From the NCBI RefSeq assembly GCF_003605755.1, contig NZ_RAHJ01000008.1, forward strand, positions 1 to 64,000: a stretch of DNA of 64,000 nt, written 5' to 3'. The notes below the pieces were generated by a model that saw only the letters and a list, made by a program, of their open reading frames with translations, did no database searches and was not told the DNA's origin. A program made the position numbers and the translations under genes. The DNA is from Tsuneonella suprasediminis. GTDB taxonomy: Bacteria > Pseudomonadota > Alphaproteobacteria > Sphingomonadales > Sphingomonadaceae. Positions 15,494 to 23,500 of the stretch are shown here, piece by piece; positions within the stretch are counted from its first letter, which is position 1; each line of letters starts with the position of its first letter.

Positions 15494-18430
15494 ATGCTCT
15501 CTGTAGCCAATGTCCGTACCGCCAGCGGCGCTGCCAACTACTTTGCCGCCGACAATTACTATACCCGCGCCGATGCCGAGAGATCTGGCCAGTGGCTTGG
15601 CAAAGGCGCGGAGACGCTGGGCCTGCGAGGCGTTATCGAAGCCTCGCAGTTCGAGGCCGTGCTCAAGGGCATGCTGCCCGACGGAAGCCGTGTCGGGAGC
15701 GATAACAGGGCGCATCGCGCCGGTACCGACCTCACATTTTCGATGCCCAAGAGTTGGTCCATCCTTGCCCTCGTCGGCGGCGACAGACGTATCCTCGATG
15801 CCTACGGCGCGGCCGTCCGCGAGACGCTGGCCTGGGCCGAGAAAAATCTCGCCGAAACCCGCATGGATGTCCGAGGCAAGGAACGGGTGGTCGCGACGCG
15901 CAATCTCGTGATCGGACTTTTCCAGCACGATACAAACCGTAATCAGGAGCCCAACGCGCACTTTCACGCCGTGGTTGCCAATGTCACCCGGGGACCCGAT
16001 GGCAAGTGGCGAGCACTGAGGAATGACAAACTCTGGGAGCACAACACGCTGCTCAATTCCATGAACATGGCGCGTTTCCGCTTGGCCGTAGAAAAGCTCG
16101 GCTACCAGGTTGGCGAATTCGGCAAGCATGGCAATTTCGAAGCGGTGGGCGTCCCAAAACCCGTTCGTGACGCCTTCAGTTCGCGCCGCGCCGAGATTCT
16201 CGAGGCATACTCGACCATGGAGGCAAAAGGTCCGGCCGCATTGGATGCAGCCACATTGATGACCCGCGCGGATAAGGGACCAGTGGCGGACCGCCAGGCT
16301 CTCGTGAACCAATGGCGCGAGGCAGCGGCACAGTTGGGCTTTGATCCGAGGCTTGTCATTTCACAGGCCAATGCACGGGCCGCCACCGACATTGGCTCCG
16401 TCTCCGGAATTGGAAATTCAGTACGATCGATCGGCCAGCGCGCGCGCCTTTTGGCTGCGACCTTTGCGGAGCATCTGGGGCTACGTCAGGGCGACCCGCT
16501 TGTGCCTCGCGACATGGGGCGCCGGACGCCCGAGCAGATCGCGGCCGTTCATGCGGTCGCATCGGCGATCAGGCACTTGGGCGAGCGCGAGGCGGCCTTC
16601 TCGCGGACCGAGATATATCGCTCAGCGCTAGGCTTCGCCTTGCCCACAACTCTTGCCGATATCGAACACCGCGTCGACCAATTGCTGCACCAGGGCCACC
16701 TGCAGAAAGGCAAGGGTGCAGATCGCAATCTTGTCACAACCCGCGATGCGATCGGGCTCGAGCAGCGCATCATCGCCGCCGTCGAGCACGGACGCGGGCA
16801 TGGAACTGCCGTGGTCGCAGCTGATGTGGCCGGAGGGCGGCTACAGGCGCTCTCTCAGCTCAAATATGGCCTGACCTTGAACCCTGGCCAGGAAGGGGCA
16901 GGGCGCCTGCTTCTCGCCTCGCACAACCGGATTGTCGCCATTCAGGGTGTGGCGGGTGCCGGCAAGAGTACCGTCCTCAAACCTGTGGCGGACATCTTGC
17001 GCGAGGAAGGCAGGTCCGTGCTCGGGCTCGCAGTCCAAAACACGCTCGTGCAGATGCTTGAACGTGACACCGGCATTCCCTCGATGACGGTCGCGCGCTT
17101 TCTACGCCAACATCAGGGCCTTCTGGAAGGAGCAGACCAGGCGAGGCTTGCCGAAGCTCGCGCGTCTCTCCGCGGTACCATGGTGCTACTCGACGAAGCC
17201 TCGATGGTCGGCAATGCCGACAAGGAAAAGCTGGTGCGCCTCGCCAATCTGCTTCAGCTCGACCGCTTCGCCAGCATAGGGGACAGGAAGCAATTGGGCG
17301 CTGTCGATGCGGGCAAACCCTTCGACGTCATGCAGAAGGCAGGCGTCGAAACCGCCACCATGAACACCAATCTCCGGGCCCGCGATAAGTCGTTGCGCGA
17401 CGCTCAATATGCAGCGCAGGGCGGAAATATCGACGAGGCCTTGCGACATCTTGGCCCGCATGTTGTCGCGTCGGGCAATACAGCTGCCGTTGACGCCGCG
17501 GCGGCCTGGCTATCGCTTTCGCCTGCAGAGCGGGAGGTGACCGCCATATATGCGTCGGGTCGCAACTTGCGCGGACAGGTGAATGACGCCGTCCAGACTG
17601 GGCTCAAGGCCAATGGAGAATTGGGATCGGGTTCCTTGGGTCTCACTGTGCTGTCGCGCGTCAATCTGACGCGTGAGGAAATGCGCTATGCGCGCAGCTA
17701 TGCGGCCGGCATGGTACTCGAAGTCGACCGCCGGCAAAGGGGGCAGGGGCTGCAGAAGGGCCGCTATGATGTGATCGAAACCGATCCGACCCGCGAACGC
17801 GTGATGCTGCAGAACGAGCGGGGCAAGCGCTTTGAATTCCGGCCGGGCCAGATGCGACCGCAGGGTGAGCAGGATCCCCTGCGCCTGTTTGAGGTTCGCC
17901 CACTCGAAATCCACGATGGTGATCGCATTCGCTGGACGGCGACCGATCACAAGCGCGGCCTGCTCAACGCCGATCAGGCGCGCATCGTGGCGGTTGATCC
18001 GAACGGTGTCACAGTGAAAACCTCGCTTGGCGCCGAACACCTGCTTGGTCTGGGCGACCCCATGCTCAAGCGTCTTGATCTCGCCTACGCGCTCAATGCG
18101 CACATGGCACAGGGTCTGACCTCCGACCGCGGGATCGCCGTCATGGATAGCCGCGAACGCAATCTTGCCAACCAGCAGACATTTCTCGTGACGATAACCC
18201 GCCTGCGCGATGGTCTGACCCTGTTTGTCGACAATGCGGGCAAGCTCGAAGCAGCTGTTGAGCGCAATCCAGGAATGAAGCGCTCGGCACTCGAAACGGT
18301 CAATCAGCTGCGGGATGCGGCAGCAATGGGCCAGGCGAAGGGCAAGGCGCCTGATCGTTCGCAAGAACCGGCCCGCGAGCCGCCCGAACTCGATCGCTCG
18401 CTCACCAAGCCCTTCGAAATCGGGATCTGA
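15494..18430 (+). CDS. traI: MobF-family conjugative relaxase/helicase (TraI/TrwC type)
   Basis: A 978-residue relaxase that nicks oriT, stays bound to the 5' end and unwinds the strand. Candidate catalytic tyrosines are Y16, Y22 and Y23. The metal-binding HUH triad is H145, H156 and H158 (FQHDT...NAHFHAVVAN). The C-terminal half is an SF1 helicase with GVAGAGKST near 485-493, LLDEASM for Walker B and IGDRKQLGAV for motif III. The length matches TrwC rather than the much longer F TraI. It is the last gene of the plus-strand transfer unit. Confidence 0.95.
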   Translation: MLSVANVRTASGAANYFAADNYYTRADAERSGQWLGKGAETLGLRGVIEASQFEAVLKGMLPDGSRVGSDNRAHRAGTDLTFSMPKSWSILALVGGDRRILDAYGAAVRETLAWAEKNLAETRMDVRGKERVVATRNLVIGLFQHDTNRNQEPNAHFHAVVANVTRGPDGKWRALRNDKLWEHNTLLNSMNMARFRLAVEKLGYQVGEFGKHGNFEAVGVPKPVRDAFSSRRAEILEAYSTMEAKGPAALDAATLMTRADKGPVADRQALVNQWREAAAQLGFDPRLVISQANARAATDIGSVSGIGNSVRSIGQRARLLAATFAEHLGLRQGDPLVPRDMGRRTPEQIAAVHAVASAIRHLGEREAAFSRTEIYRSALGFALPTTLADIEHRVDQLLHQGHLQKGKGADRNLVTTRDAIGLEQRIIAAVEHGRGHGTAVVAADVAGGRLQALSQLKYGLTLNPGQEGAGRLLLASHNRIVAIQGVAGAGKSTVLKPVADILREEGRSVLGLAVQNTLVQMLERDTGIPSMTVARFLRQHQGLLEGADQARLAEARASLRGTMVLLDEASMVGNADKEKLVRLANLLQLDRFASIGDRKQLGAVDAGKPFDVMQKAGVETATMNTNLRARDKSLRDAQYAAQGGNIDEALRHLGPHVVASGNTAAVDAAAAWLSLSPAEREVTAIYASGRNLRGQVNDAVQTGLKANGELGSGSLGLTVLSRVNLTREEMRYARSYAAGMVLEVDRRQRGQGLQKGRYDVIETDPTRERVMLQNERGKRFEFRPGQMRPQGEQDPLRLFEVRPLEIHDGDRIRWTATDHKRGLLNADQARIVAVDPNGVTVKTSLGAEHLLGLGDPMLKRLDLAYALNAHMAQGLTSDRGIAVMDSRERNLANQQTFLVTITRLRDGLTLFVDNAGKLEAAVERNPGMKRSALETVNQLRDAAAMGQAKGKAPDRSQEPAREPPELDRSLTKPFEIGI

Positions 18431-18472
18431 CGTAGCTGCGATCCGAATGGGTCCATATGGCGCCGGTTGACT

Positions 18473-18742
18473 ATGAGTTCTGTTTTTGTTCTCATTCCAA
18501 ACATGTCCCGAATCGCCGATGAAATCCTGTTCACGCATATCGAAGTCGCGCTTGCAGTTGCGTCCGAAGCAACGCTTGTCGGGCTCGGCGCTGACGACCC
18601 GCGAACCCAGCGCAATGCTCGTCTCGATCTCGCGCGCCACCTGGTTGAACGCATGCAGGGTTTGGAGATCGAAGGCGAGGGGAATGCCAGCAGGAGCTCG
18701 CAGCCCACTCTCTTTCCAGGCGATCTCTCGCCGATGGGCTGA
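18473..18742 (+). CDS. small protein of unknown function (89 aa)
   Basis: A short reading frame 42 bases after the relaxase gene, predicted helical (IADEILFTHIEVALAVASEATLVGLG). A start at 18503 (MSRIADE...) is equally possible. It converges with the small minus-strand genes. No family was recognised, and a chance frame cannot be excluded. Confidence 0.45.
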   Translation: MSSVFVLIPNMSRIADEILFTHIEVALAVASEATLVGLGADDPRTQRNARLDLARHLVERMQGLEIEGEGNASRSSQPTLFPGDLSPMG

Positions 18743-18775
18743 CCAGCATTGAGATGTGGCTGAGGTAATATTGGC

Positions 18776-18973
18776 TTATTGCAGGCGCGTCGGGCGATCC
18801 TTCCCCATCAGCTCTGCAACGCGTTTGGCGATGGCTTTCCAAGTGGCGATGCCCGCCTCGTCCTCAATCAGTGCGAGCGCGCCGATCTGTTCGGCGACAT
18901 GAAGCGGTGCATTCTCACCATGGGTTTTCAGGACCTGGTTGGCACAAGCCCAGAGTTCCCAATCGCTCAGCAT
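18776..18973 (-). CDS. DUF6961-like small protein
   Basis: A 65-residue helical protein (MLSDWELWACANQVLKTHG...AKRVAELMGKDRPTRLQ). It matches my memory of an uncharacterised sphingomonad family (DUF6961) found by repressor operons on mobile elements. The start overlaps the upstream stop as ATGA, so it is the last gene of the S24-repressor operon. Confidence 0.75.
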   Translation of the reverse strand: MLSDWELWACANQVLKTHGENAPLHVAEQIGALALIEDEAGIATWKAIAKRVAELMGKDRPTRLQ

Positions 18974-19281
18974 CAGCCGAGACGTCCAACAAGGCCGAGG
19001 AAGAACGCGATCAAACCGTAGCCCACGACACCGCACGCCAAGAGAAGTTCGATATTGAATTTGGAGCGAGGAGGGCGGGGTTGCCCTGCTGGCCAGATAT
19101 GATCGCAGATGAACTCGTTGAACCCGGCGCGGCGTCCGGAGACTTCCACTTCGCATCCGAGCAACCGGCGTGCTCCACGCCCGGTGTCGAGCTCCCACAC
19201 CCCGCCGCCCGAATGGAGTTCAAGTCCGAAGGGGCCTTCGGCAAGACGGCCTGTCAGACAGAGTTCCGGGCCTAGCGGCAT
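18973..19281 (-). CDS. DUF5818-like protein with C-terminal membrane segment
   Basis: A 102-residue protein. The first two thirds form an OB-like all-beta region (LTGRLAEGPFGLELHSGGGVWELD...VEVSGRRAGFNEF), as in the uncharacterised DUF5818 family. A hydrophobic helix (LLLACGVVGYGLIAFFLGLVG) closes the protein. The ATG at 19281 overlaps the nuclease stop by 10 bases. Role unknown; it is translationally linked to its neighbours. Confidence 0.75.
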   Translation of the reverse strand: MPLGPELCLTGRLAEGPFGLELHSGGGVWELDTGRGARRLLGCEVEVSGRRAGFNEFICDHIWPAGQPRPPRSKFNIELLLACGVVGYGLIAFFLGLVGRLG

Positions 19282-19697
19282 GCGGGCCCTTTCCAGTAGC
19301 GATCCCAACGCAGCACTGTGCGTGTCTGGATCATCGCGCAGGAGAGATCGGCTCCGTTCGGCAGTCGGCACCAGGCAGCCGTCCGGTTGCCGCCTGCCGA
19401 ACCTTCCGACCGGCATGTCAATCTCGGTCCACGAACTACGACATGCCCTGTCGAGATGGTCCCGCGAGGGCCGCCAAGAAGATCGACAAGAGCGTTACGC
19501 GCTTCGATTGCCGACGCGTCGGGGCAGGGCTGGTTGGTTCGGCATGTTCCGTCCATTTCGCGTGCGGCGATCCCTGCAATGCGGACATGGGGGCCTTCGG
19601 CGCACCATATAGGCCCGTCGCCATCCCAGACATGCGTGGGTGTGCAGGTAAAGGTCTGGCCAGCAGCGACGATCGAGGCAGCGAGGAGGGCAAGCAT
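19272..19697 (-). CDS. secreted thermonuclease-like (SNase fold) protein
   Basis: A 141-residue protein with a short signal peptide (MLALLAASIVAAGQ) and a compact staphylococcal-nuclease-like domain: HVWDGDGPIW, then VRIAGIAAREMD with the expected Arg and acidic residues. Six Cys residues fit an oxidising compartment. The start at 19697 is preferred over a longer frame because it gives a clean signal peptide and lies 12 bases past the repressor stop. Sphingomonad conjugative elements often carry such a gene. A periplasmic nuclease could act on DNA during mating, but this is inference. Confidence 0.8.
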   Translation of the reverse strand: MLALLAASIVAAGQTFTCTPTHVWDGDGPIWCAEGPHVRIAGIAAREMDGTCRTNQPCPDASAIEARNALVDLLGGPRGTISTGHVVVRGPRLTCRSEGSAGGNRTAAWCRLPNGADLSCAMIQTRTVLRWDRYWKGPACR

Positions 19698-19708
19698 TGG
19701 CGAGCTAC

Positions 19709-20353
19709 CTAGCGAAGCGCGCGGCCGAACCAAAGCACGCGGCCGACAATATTGATCGTCCGCTTCTCCAGTCCGCGCCAACTGGGATAGGCCGGATTGT
19801 CGCTGAGCACCGAGACCCGCTTGCCTTGCGGCTCGATTGCGACCCGCTTGACGCTGAGCATGTCGTCCATGCGCAGCACATAGATCCCGTCGCGCAGCCG
19901 CGACTGCCCATCGTTGAGATCGACCATGACTTCATCGCCGTCATGCAGCGTTGGCTCCATCGAATCCCCGTGCACGGCGATGATCGAAAGGCTCGTCGCC
20001 TTGCTTGCGGTCAGACGGCGCAGCCACTTCTCGTCGAACCCGAACTGGGCGCATTTGGATTCCATTTCGGCCAAAGCGCCGTGCCCTGCCGAGGCCTCGA
20101 CATCGAGAACCGGGACATGGACCAGTTCGACGACCGGGCCGGATCGCCGTTCGGGAGCGCCGAGGATCTTCTCGTCTACTCCGAAGAAGCGGGCGAGCAC
20201 GGAGCGGTCCTGCTCGTCCAACTGCCGGGGACTGCCGCGGCGAATGTATTGCTGGATGTAGGCCGCGTTGCGTCCGAGAAGGCGGGAGATCGACGAGTAA
20301 TTACATCCTCGTTGCTGGATCAGATCGTCCAGGGCTTTACGTGCATCTTCCAT
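19709..20353 (-). CDS. S24-family autocleaving repressor (LexA/CI/SetR-like)
   Basis: A 214-residue repressor. Residues 1-60 form a helix-turn-helix (NYSSISRLLGRNAAYIQQYI). The C-terminal peptidase S24 domain has S131 (VHGDSMEP) and K169 (LSVKRV) as the catalytic pair. An Ala-Gly bond at 89-90 (SAGHG) is the likely self-cleavage site. Proteins of this class are inactivated by RecA filaments, so DNA damage would derepress targets. It faces a 57-residue gene across a gap with TAGGAA/TTCCTA inverted repeats, probably its operators; similar motifs occur at the transfer-operon promoter. Confidence 0.92.
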   Translation of the reverse strand: MEDARKALDDLIQQRGCNYSSISRLLGRNAAYIQQYIRRGSPRQLDEQDRSVLARFFGVDEKILGAPERRSGPVVELVHVPVLDVEASAGHGALAEMESKCAQFGFDEKWLRRLTASKATSLSIIAVHGDSMEPTLHDGDEVMVDLNDGQSRLRDGIYVLRMDDMLSVKRVAIEPQGKRVSVLSDNPAYPSWRGLEKRTINIVGRVLWFGRALR

Positions 20354-20459
20354 CGCTGCGGGTCCTATCGCATCCGTCTAGGAAATTCGATCCTAGACTC
20401 TAGGAAGCCTTCCTAATAAGAACATAACAAGAACACAAGCGGAAAGCGAGTCGAAGGCG
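20354..20459. promoter_or_regulatory. divergent operator region of the S24 repressor
   Basis: CTAGGA-N7-TCCTAG at 20378-20396 and TAGGAA-GCC-TTCCTA at 20401-20415 lie between the two divergent starts. The 10-mer TCTAGGAAAT at 20377-20386 recurs exactly at 51166-51175 before the pilin gene. Confidence 0.7.
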
Positions 20460-20633
20460 ATGGAGCTCCTGGACCAGATTGAGGGCTATTTGGCGCGAAG
20501 CGGTACGAAGGCCAGCATGTTTGGTAGGCTGGCCGTTGGGGACCCCCGGTTTGTTCAGGATCTTCGCGAAGGGCGCCGGCCGAGGCGCAAAACGCAGGAG
20601 CGGGTGAGGCAATTTCTGGCGGAAAGGGGCTGA
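20460..20633 (+). CDS. 57-residue Cro-like DNA-binding protein
   Basis: A short gene divergent from the S24 repressor. The protein starts MELLDQIEGYLARSGTKASMFGRLAVGDPRFV and continues with a very basic RRPRRKT segment, which fits a minimal helix-turn-helix. I recall similar tiny proteins as widespread in sphingomonads, without known function. The layout mimics CI/Cro pairs: the repressor and an opposing small DNA-binding protein share one operator region. The ribosome site (AAGG) is close to the ATG and weak. Confidence 0.7.
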   Translation: MELLDQIEGYLARSGTKASMFGRLAVGDPRFVQDLREGRRPRRKTQERVRQFLAERG

Positions 20634-20724
20634 GCTCCTACTGTCTGCTCTCGCCAACAAAACGGTCGTTGATCTGCCCAGATTGCACTGTTCGGAACCG
20701 TCAATCATTCAGGAGTTACGGACA

Positions 20725-20787
20725 ATGGCAACGGAGCCGATTGCCATCCGGCTGACCTCGGGCGTCACGACAGCATCGTCAGACTGA
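20725..20787 (+). pseudogene. 20-codon remnant of a ribbon-helix-helix-like gene
   Basis: An ATG preceded by AGGAG encodes MATEPIAIRLTSG and then stops after 20 codons. The EPIAIRLT stretch looks like the first strand of a ribbon-helix-helix repressor whose remainder is missing. It lies exactly where the defence island begins and overlaps the end of the PIN gene, so the island may have replaced the rest of the gene. Confidence 0.4.
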
Positions 20788-21270
20788 GTAACGATTGAGG
20801 CGCACACGTACTTCGGCTGCCGGCAATCGGCAGCGCGGATGCGTCGAGATCGTCTTCAGCCCTGCATGCAACTGCGTATAGCCAAGCACTTCATGTTCCT
20901 CGAAGCGGTCGCATAGCCAGAGCAGGCCATGCGTTTCAACTCCGCTATCGGCCGCAAGGCGCCTCAGAGCACCATCGCCGGTCAGCAGTGCCCAACGCCG
21001 CTGCTCGGCAATCGCAAAGGCAAAGGTGTCGGGCGCGGATAGAACTGTGCGCTCCCGGCGTACGGCAATGGCACGCGTTAGTTCGGCAGGGTCAAGTTCT
21101 TGGATAATCAGACCGAGTGCAACCAATCGATCGCCTAGCTCCCCTCGCAGTTCGCGGTGAAACAGCAGATCGGGAACCGCGAATGCATAGGGCAGGCGAA
21201 AGAGGTCTTCGAGAAACCCGCCTCGTTCCAGATCGATAATCACAGAAGTATCCGAAACGAGGACGGGCAA
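20779..21270 (-). CDS. PIN-domain ribonuclease, putative toxin or effector
   Basis: A 163-residue PIN-fold protein. The metal-binding acids are visible as D7 (VSDTSV), E40 (HREL), D81 (SAPDTFAFAIA) and D99 (TGDGALR). PIN proteins cleave RNA, often tRNA or mRNA, as VapC-type toxins. The gene starts 3 bases after the stop of the HTH-peptidase gene, in the same direction, so they form one operon. No VapB-like antitoxin is adjacent; the HTH-peptidase protein may control it. Confidence 0.85.
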   Translation of the reverse strand: MPVLVSDTSVIIDLERGGFLEDLFRLPYAFAVPDLLFHRELRGELGDRLVALGLIIQELDPAELTRAIAVRRERTVLSAPDTFAFAIAEQRRWALLTGDGALRRLAADSGVETHGLLWLCDRFEEHEVLGYTQLHAGLKTISTHPRCRLPAAEVRVRLNRYSV

Positions 21271-21273
21271 AGG

Positions 21274-22338
21274 CTACACCATGTTCTGATCCAGTCGCGC
21301 ATCGAGCTCGCGCACGGAAATGCCGAGCAGTTCCGCTGCCCGAGCCTCTCCAATTACTTGCTCTGCCAATGCTCTATAGCACAGCCGTTCGAACCGGCGA
21401 GGCTCCTCTTCTTCAGGTTCCATCCGCGCTGGCTCCTCATAAGGCGGCGAGCGCCAGCCCCGTTCGGCGAATATGCGGAACAGTTTTCCCAGCGACGCCT
21501 GGCTCAAGATGCCCACGTCCTTGCAGCGATAAGCCAGCGCCTGGATGCTCACGCCAAATCGTTCCTTGAGCGCAACCAGTTCGCCAATGCTGATTGACGA
21601 TCGATGAGCGCCGACCTCTGAACGCAGCACATCGGCAGGCATCAGAAAGGCACCGGCAAAGCGATGCGCTGCCTTCTCTTCGTCGACACCGCCTTCGGGT
21701 GCCAGAACCATATGGCCAAGTTCATGTGCAAGATTGAATCTCTTGCGCTCGGACCACGAACTCTTTTTGATGACGATCACTCGTGAGGCAGCCCGGTCTT
21801 TGCGTCTAACCTTGGCGGCCAGCCCGTCGATCTCGTCGAGATCGAGCGACATCACCTTTATCCCGCGCTCTTCCAGCAGTTCCGACAGTTTGGGAATGGG
21901 ATCATTGCCCAGCCCCCAGTCCTCGCGCACCGAGCGCGCCGCGTCTTCCGCATCCCGCAAATCTGCAACCGGATGCGGCGCGCTGCGCGGCTGCTCCCAA
22001 TCGACGCTGCGCAGGTTGAGCATGTCCTCAACTGCCAGATAGCGTTCGAGCATATGGATCGTGCGCGCTTCGAGCTGGGCTTCCTCGCGCGCCGAAGCGA
22101 TCGCCTTCTTGCGAAAGTCGACCCCTTCGAGCTCGAGTTCCTCTGCGCTCAGCAGATAATCGACCGACACGCCCAATGCATCGGCAAGCGCAATCAGCAC
22201 ACCCGAACCCGGCATGGCCTCGTCGCGCTCATATTTGCCGATGGCCTGGGCGGACACGCGGTTGTCGATCGCCTCAGCGAGCCCGCGCAGCGACAGGCCG
22301 GCGGCCGAGCGCGCCACCTTGAGCTTGCGTCCTATCAT
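21274..22338 (-). CDS. XRE repressor fused to ImmA/IrrE-type zinc peptidase
   Basis: A 354-residue protein with an N-terminal XRE helix-turn-helix (residues 1-65, SLRGLAEAI...SAQAIGKYE) and a DUF955/ImmA-IrrE metallopeptidase domain with HELGH at 205-209 and further candidate ligands in DEEKAAHRFAGAFLMP (219-234). ImmA/IrrE peptidases cleave repressors after DNA damage; in CBASS, CapP (peptidase) cleaves CapH (repressor). Here both functions appear in one chain, divergent from the CD-NTase gene, with three similar palindromes between them. It is co-transcribed with a PIN gene. The CapH/CapP analogy is inference from context. Confidence 0.88.
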   Translation of the reverse strand: MIGRKLKVARSAAGLSLRGLAEAIDNRVSAQAIGKYERDEAMPGSGVLIALADALGVSVDYLLSAEELELEGVDFRKKAIASAREEAQLEARTIHMLERYLAVEDMLNLRSVDWEQPRSAPHPVADLRDAEDAARSVREDWGLGNDPIPKLSELLEERGIKVMSLDLDEIDGLAAKVRRKDRAASRVIVIKKSSWSERKRFNLAHELGHMVLAPEGGVDEEKAAHRFAGAFLMPADVLRSEVGAHRSSISIGELVALKERFGVSIQALAYRCKDVGILSQASLGKLFRIFAERGWRSPPYEEPARMEPEEEEPRRFERLCYRALAEQVIGEARAAELLGISVRELDARLDQNMV

Positions 22339-22354
22339 ATCGACCTCCTGCGAT

Positions 22355-22467
22355 GCAGTTTACAAACTGCCATATAGAAATATTTTTGTAAACCGAAACC
22401 CCTTGAAATGGTTTAATGCCATCCTAAATGTGCGATTATGAGGCCCAAGATATCGGGTTTGTAAACC
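22355..22467. promoter_or_regulatory. three palindromic operators and promoter between the regulator and CBASS
   Basis: GCAGTTT-AC-AAACTGC (22355-22370, perfect 7-bp arms), TTTT-GT-AAAC (22384-22393) and GGTTT-GT-AAACC (22456-22467) share the core TTT-(AC/GT)-AAA. A possible promoter for the plus strand is TTGAAA (22403-22408), 16 bases, then TAAATG (22425-22430), which places the third operator just past the start of transcription. Confidence 0.7.
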
Positions 22468-22552
22468 GAAGCGCGATGAAACGCCCCGCAGCCGGGACCC
22501 GATACCGGCGCAACCGGCGAGCCAGCGCGCGAATGTTCAGGGAGTGCCCAAG

Positions 22553-23497
22553 ATGGCATTGAGCAATACCGCGCTGCGCTATTACGACTGCAATGTGCTT
22601 CGCCTGCCGGCGGACAAGCGCAAGGAATATCACGAGCAGGTCGACCGTCTGGTCACGGAATTGTGCAAGTCGTTGCGCAACCGGACCGAGGTCAAGATCA
22701 CCAAGGTCGTCAAGGCCGGTTCCTTCGCCAAATACACCATCCTGCGCAAGACTTCGGTCGACCCGGTTGATGTCGATGTCGTGGTCTATATCGCCGACAT
22801 GGATGCGGACCAGGAAACTCTGCAAAGCCTCAACGACACGATCTACGAACTGCTGATCAAGCAATATCCGACCAAGTCGGTTGAAGACTTCGAAATCCAG
22901 CGCAAGGCCGCAACCGTCACCTTCGCTGGCACCGGCCTCAGCGTCGACATCGTGCCGGTGATCGAAGATCCCGACCGGCCCGGCTATGGCTGGCAGTTCG
23001 ACCTTCAAACCGGCGATCCGGTCGAGACCTGCGCACCTGGCCAGATCAAGTTCGTGCGCGACCGCAAGGATGTGGACGGCGACTTTCGCACGCTCGTGCG
23101 CATGGCCAAGAAATGGCGCAACCACCATGGCATCACAAAGCTCAAATCCTTCACCATCGAACTGATCATGGCCCATGTGCTCGATACGCAGGGCACTGGC
23201 GGCAGCATCGACCAGCGCTTCCGCAATTTCCTGCTCTATATCGCCCAGTCGGGTCTCCTGGACGAGATCAGCTTTCCTGAAAACACCCTCCCGCTCGGCG
23301 AGTTCAACGACCCGGTGGTGATCCTCGATCCGGTGTCCAGCCAGAATAATGTGGCCAGCCGCCTGTCCGAGCAGGAACGGCGCGACATCGTCGCGGCCGC
23401 GAACGAGGCTTGGGAAACTGCCAGCTTCGCCTCTGCGGAAAACGACAATGAGGTCTGGAAAGAGATTTTCGGCCCGCGCTTCAAGACGGAGGACTGA
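22553..23497 (+). CDS. CBASS CD-NTase (cyclic oligonucleotide synthase)
   Basis: A 314-residue cGAS/DncV-like nucleotidyltransferase that makes a cyclic nucleotide signal on phage infection. The catalytic signature is complete: AGSFAK with G56-S57, the metal acids D73 and D75 (PVDVDVVV), and a third acid D132 (SVDIVPV). A helical OAS1-like C-terminal domain follows. The ATG at 22553 is preferred to the GTG at 22544 because AGGGAG lies 8 bases before it and would overlap the GTG. It is the first gene of a tightly spaced five-gene operon. Partnering with HORMA and TRIP13 suggests a clade C/D enzyme; product unknown. Confidence 0.92.
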   Translation: MALSNTALRYYDCNVLRLPADKRKEYHEQVDRLVTELCKSLRNRTEVKITKVVKAGSFAKYTILRKTSVDPVDVDVVVYIADMDADQETLQSLNDTIYELLIKQYPTKSVEDFEIQRKAATVTFAGTGLSVDIVPVIEDPDRPGYGWQFDLQTGDPVETCAPGQIKFVRDRKDVDGDFRTLVRMAKKWRNHHGITKLKSFTIELIMAHVLDTQGTGGSIDQRFRNFLLYIAQSGLLDEISFPENTLPLGEFNDPVVILDPVSSQNNVASRLSEQERRDIVAAANEAWETASFASAENDNEVWKEIFGPRFKTED

Positions 23498-23500
23498 GCC

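Noticed and set aside
17510-18640. Minus-strand frame of 376 codons
   Set aside because: It overlaps the helicase half of the relaxase and lacks a ribosome-binding site.
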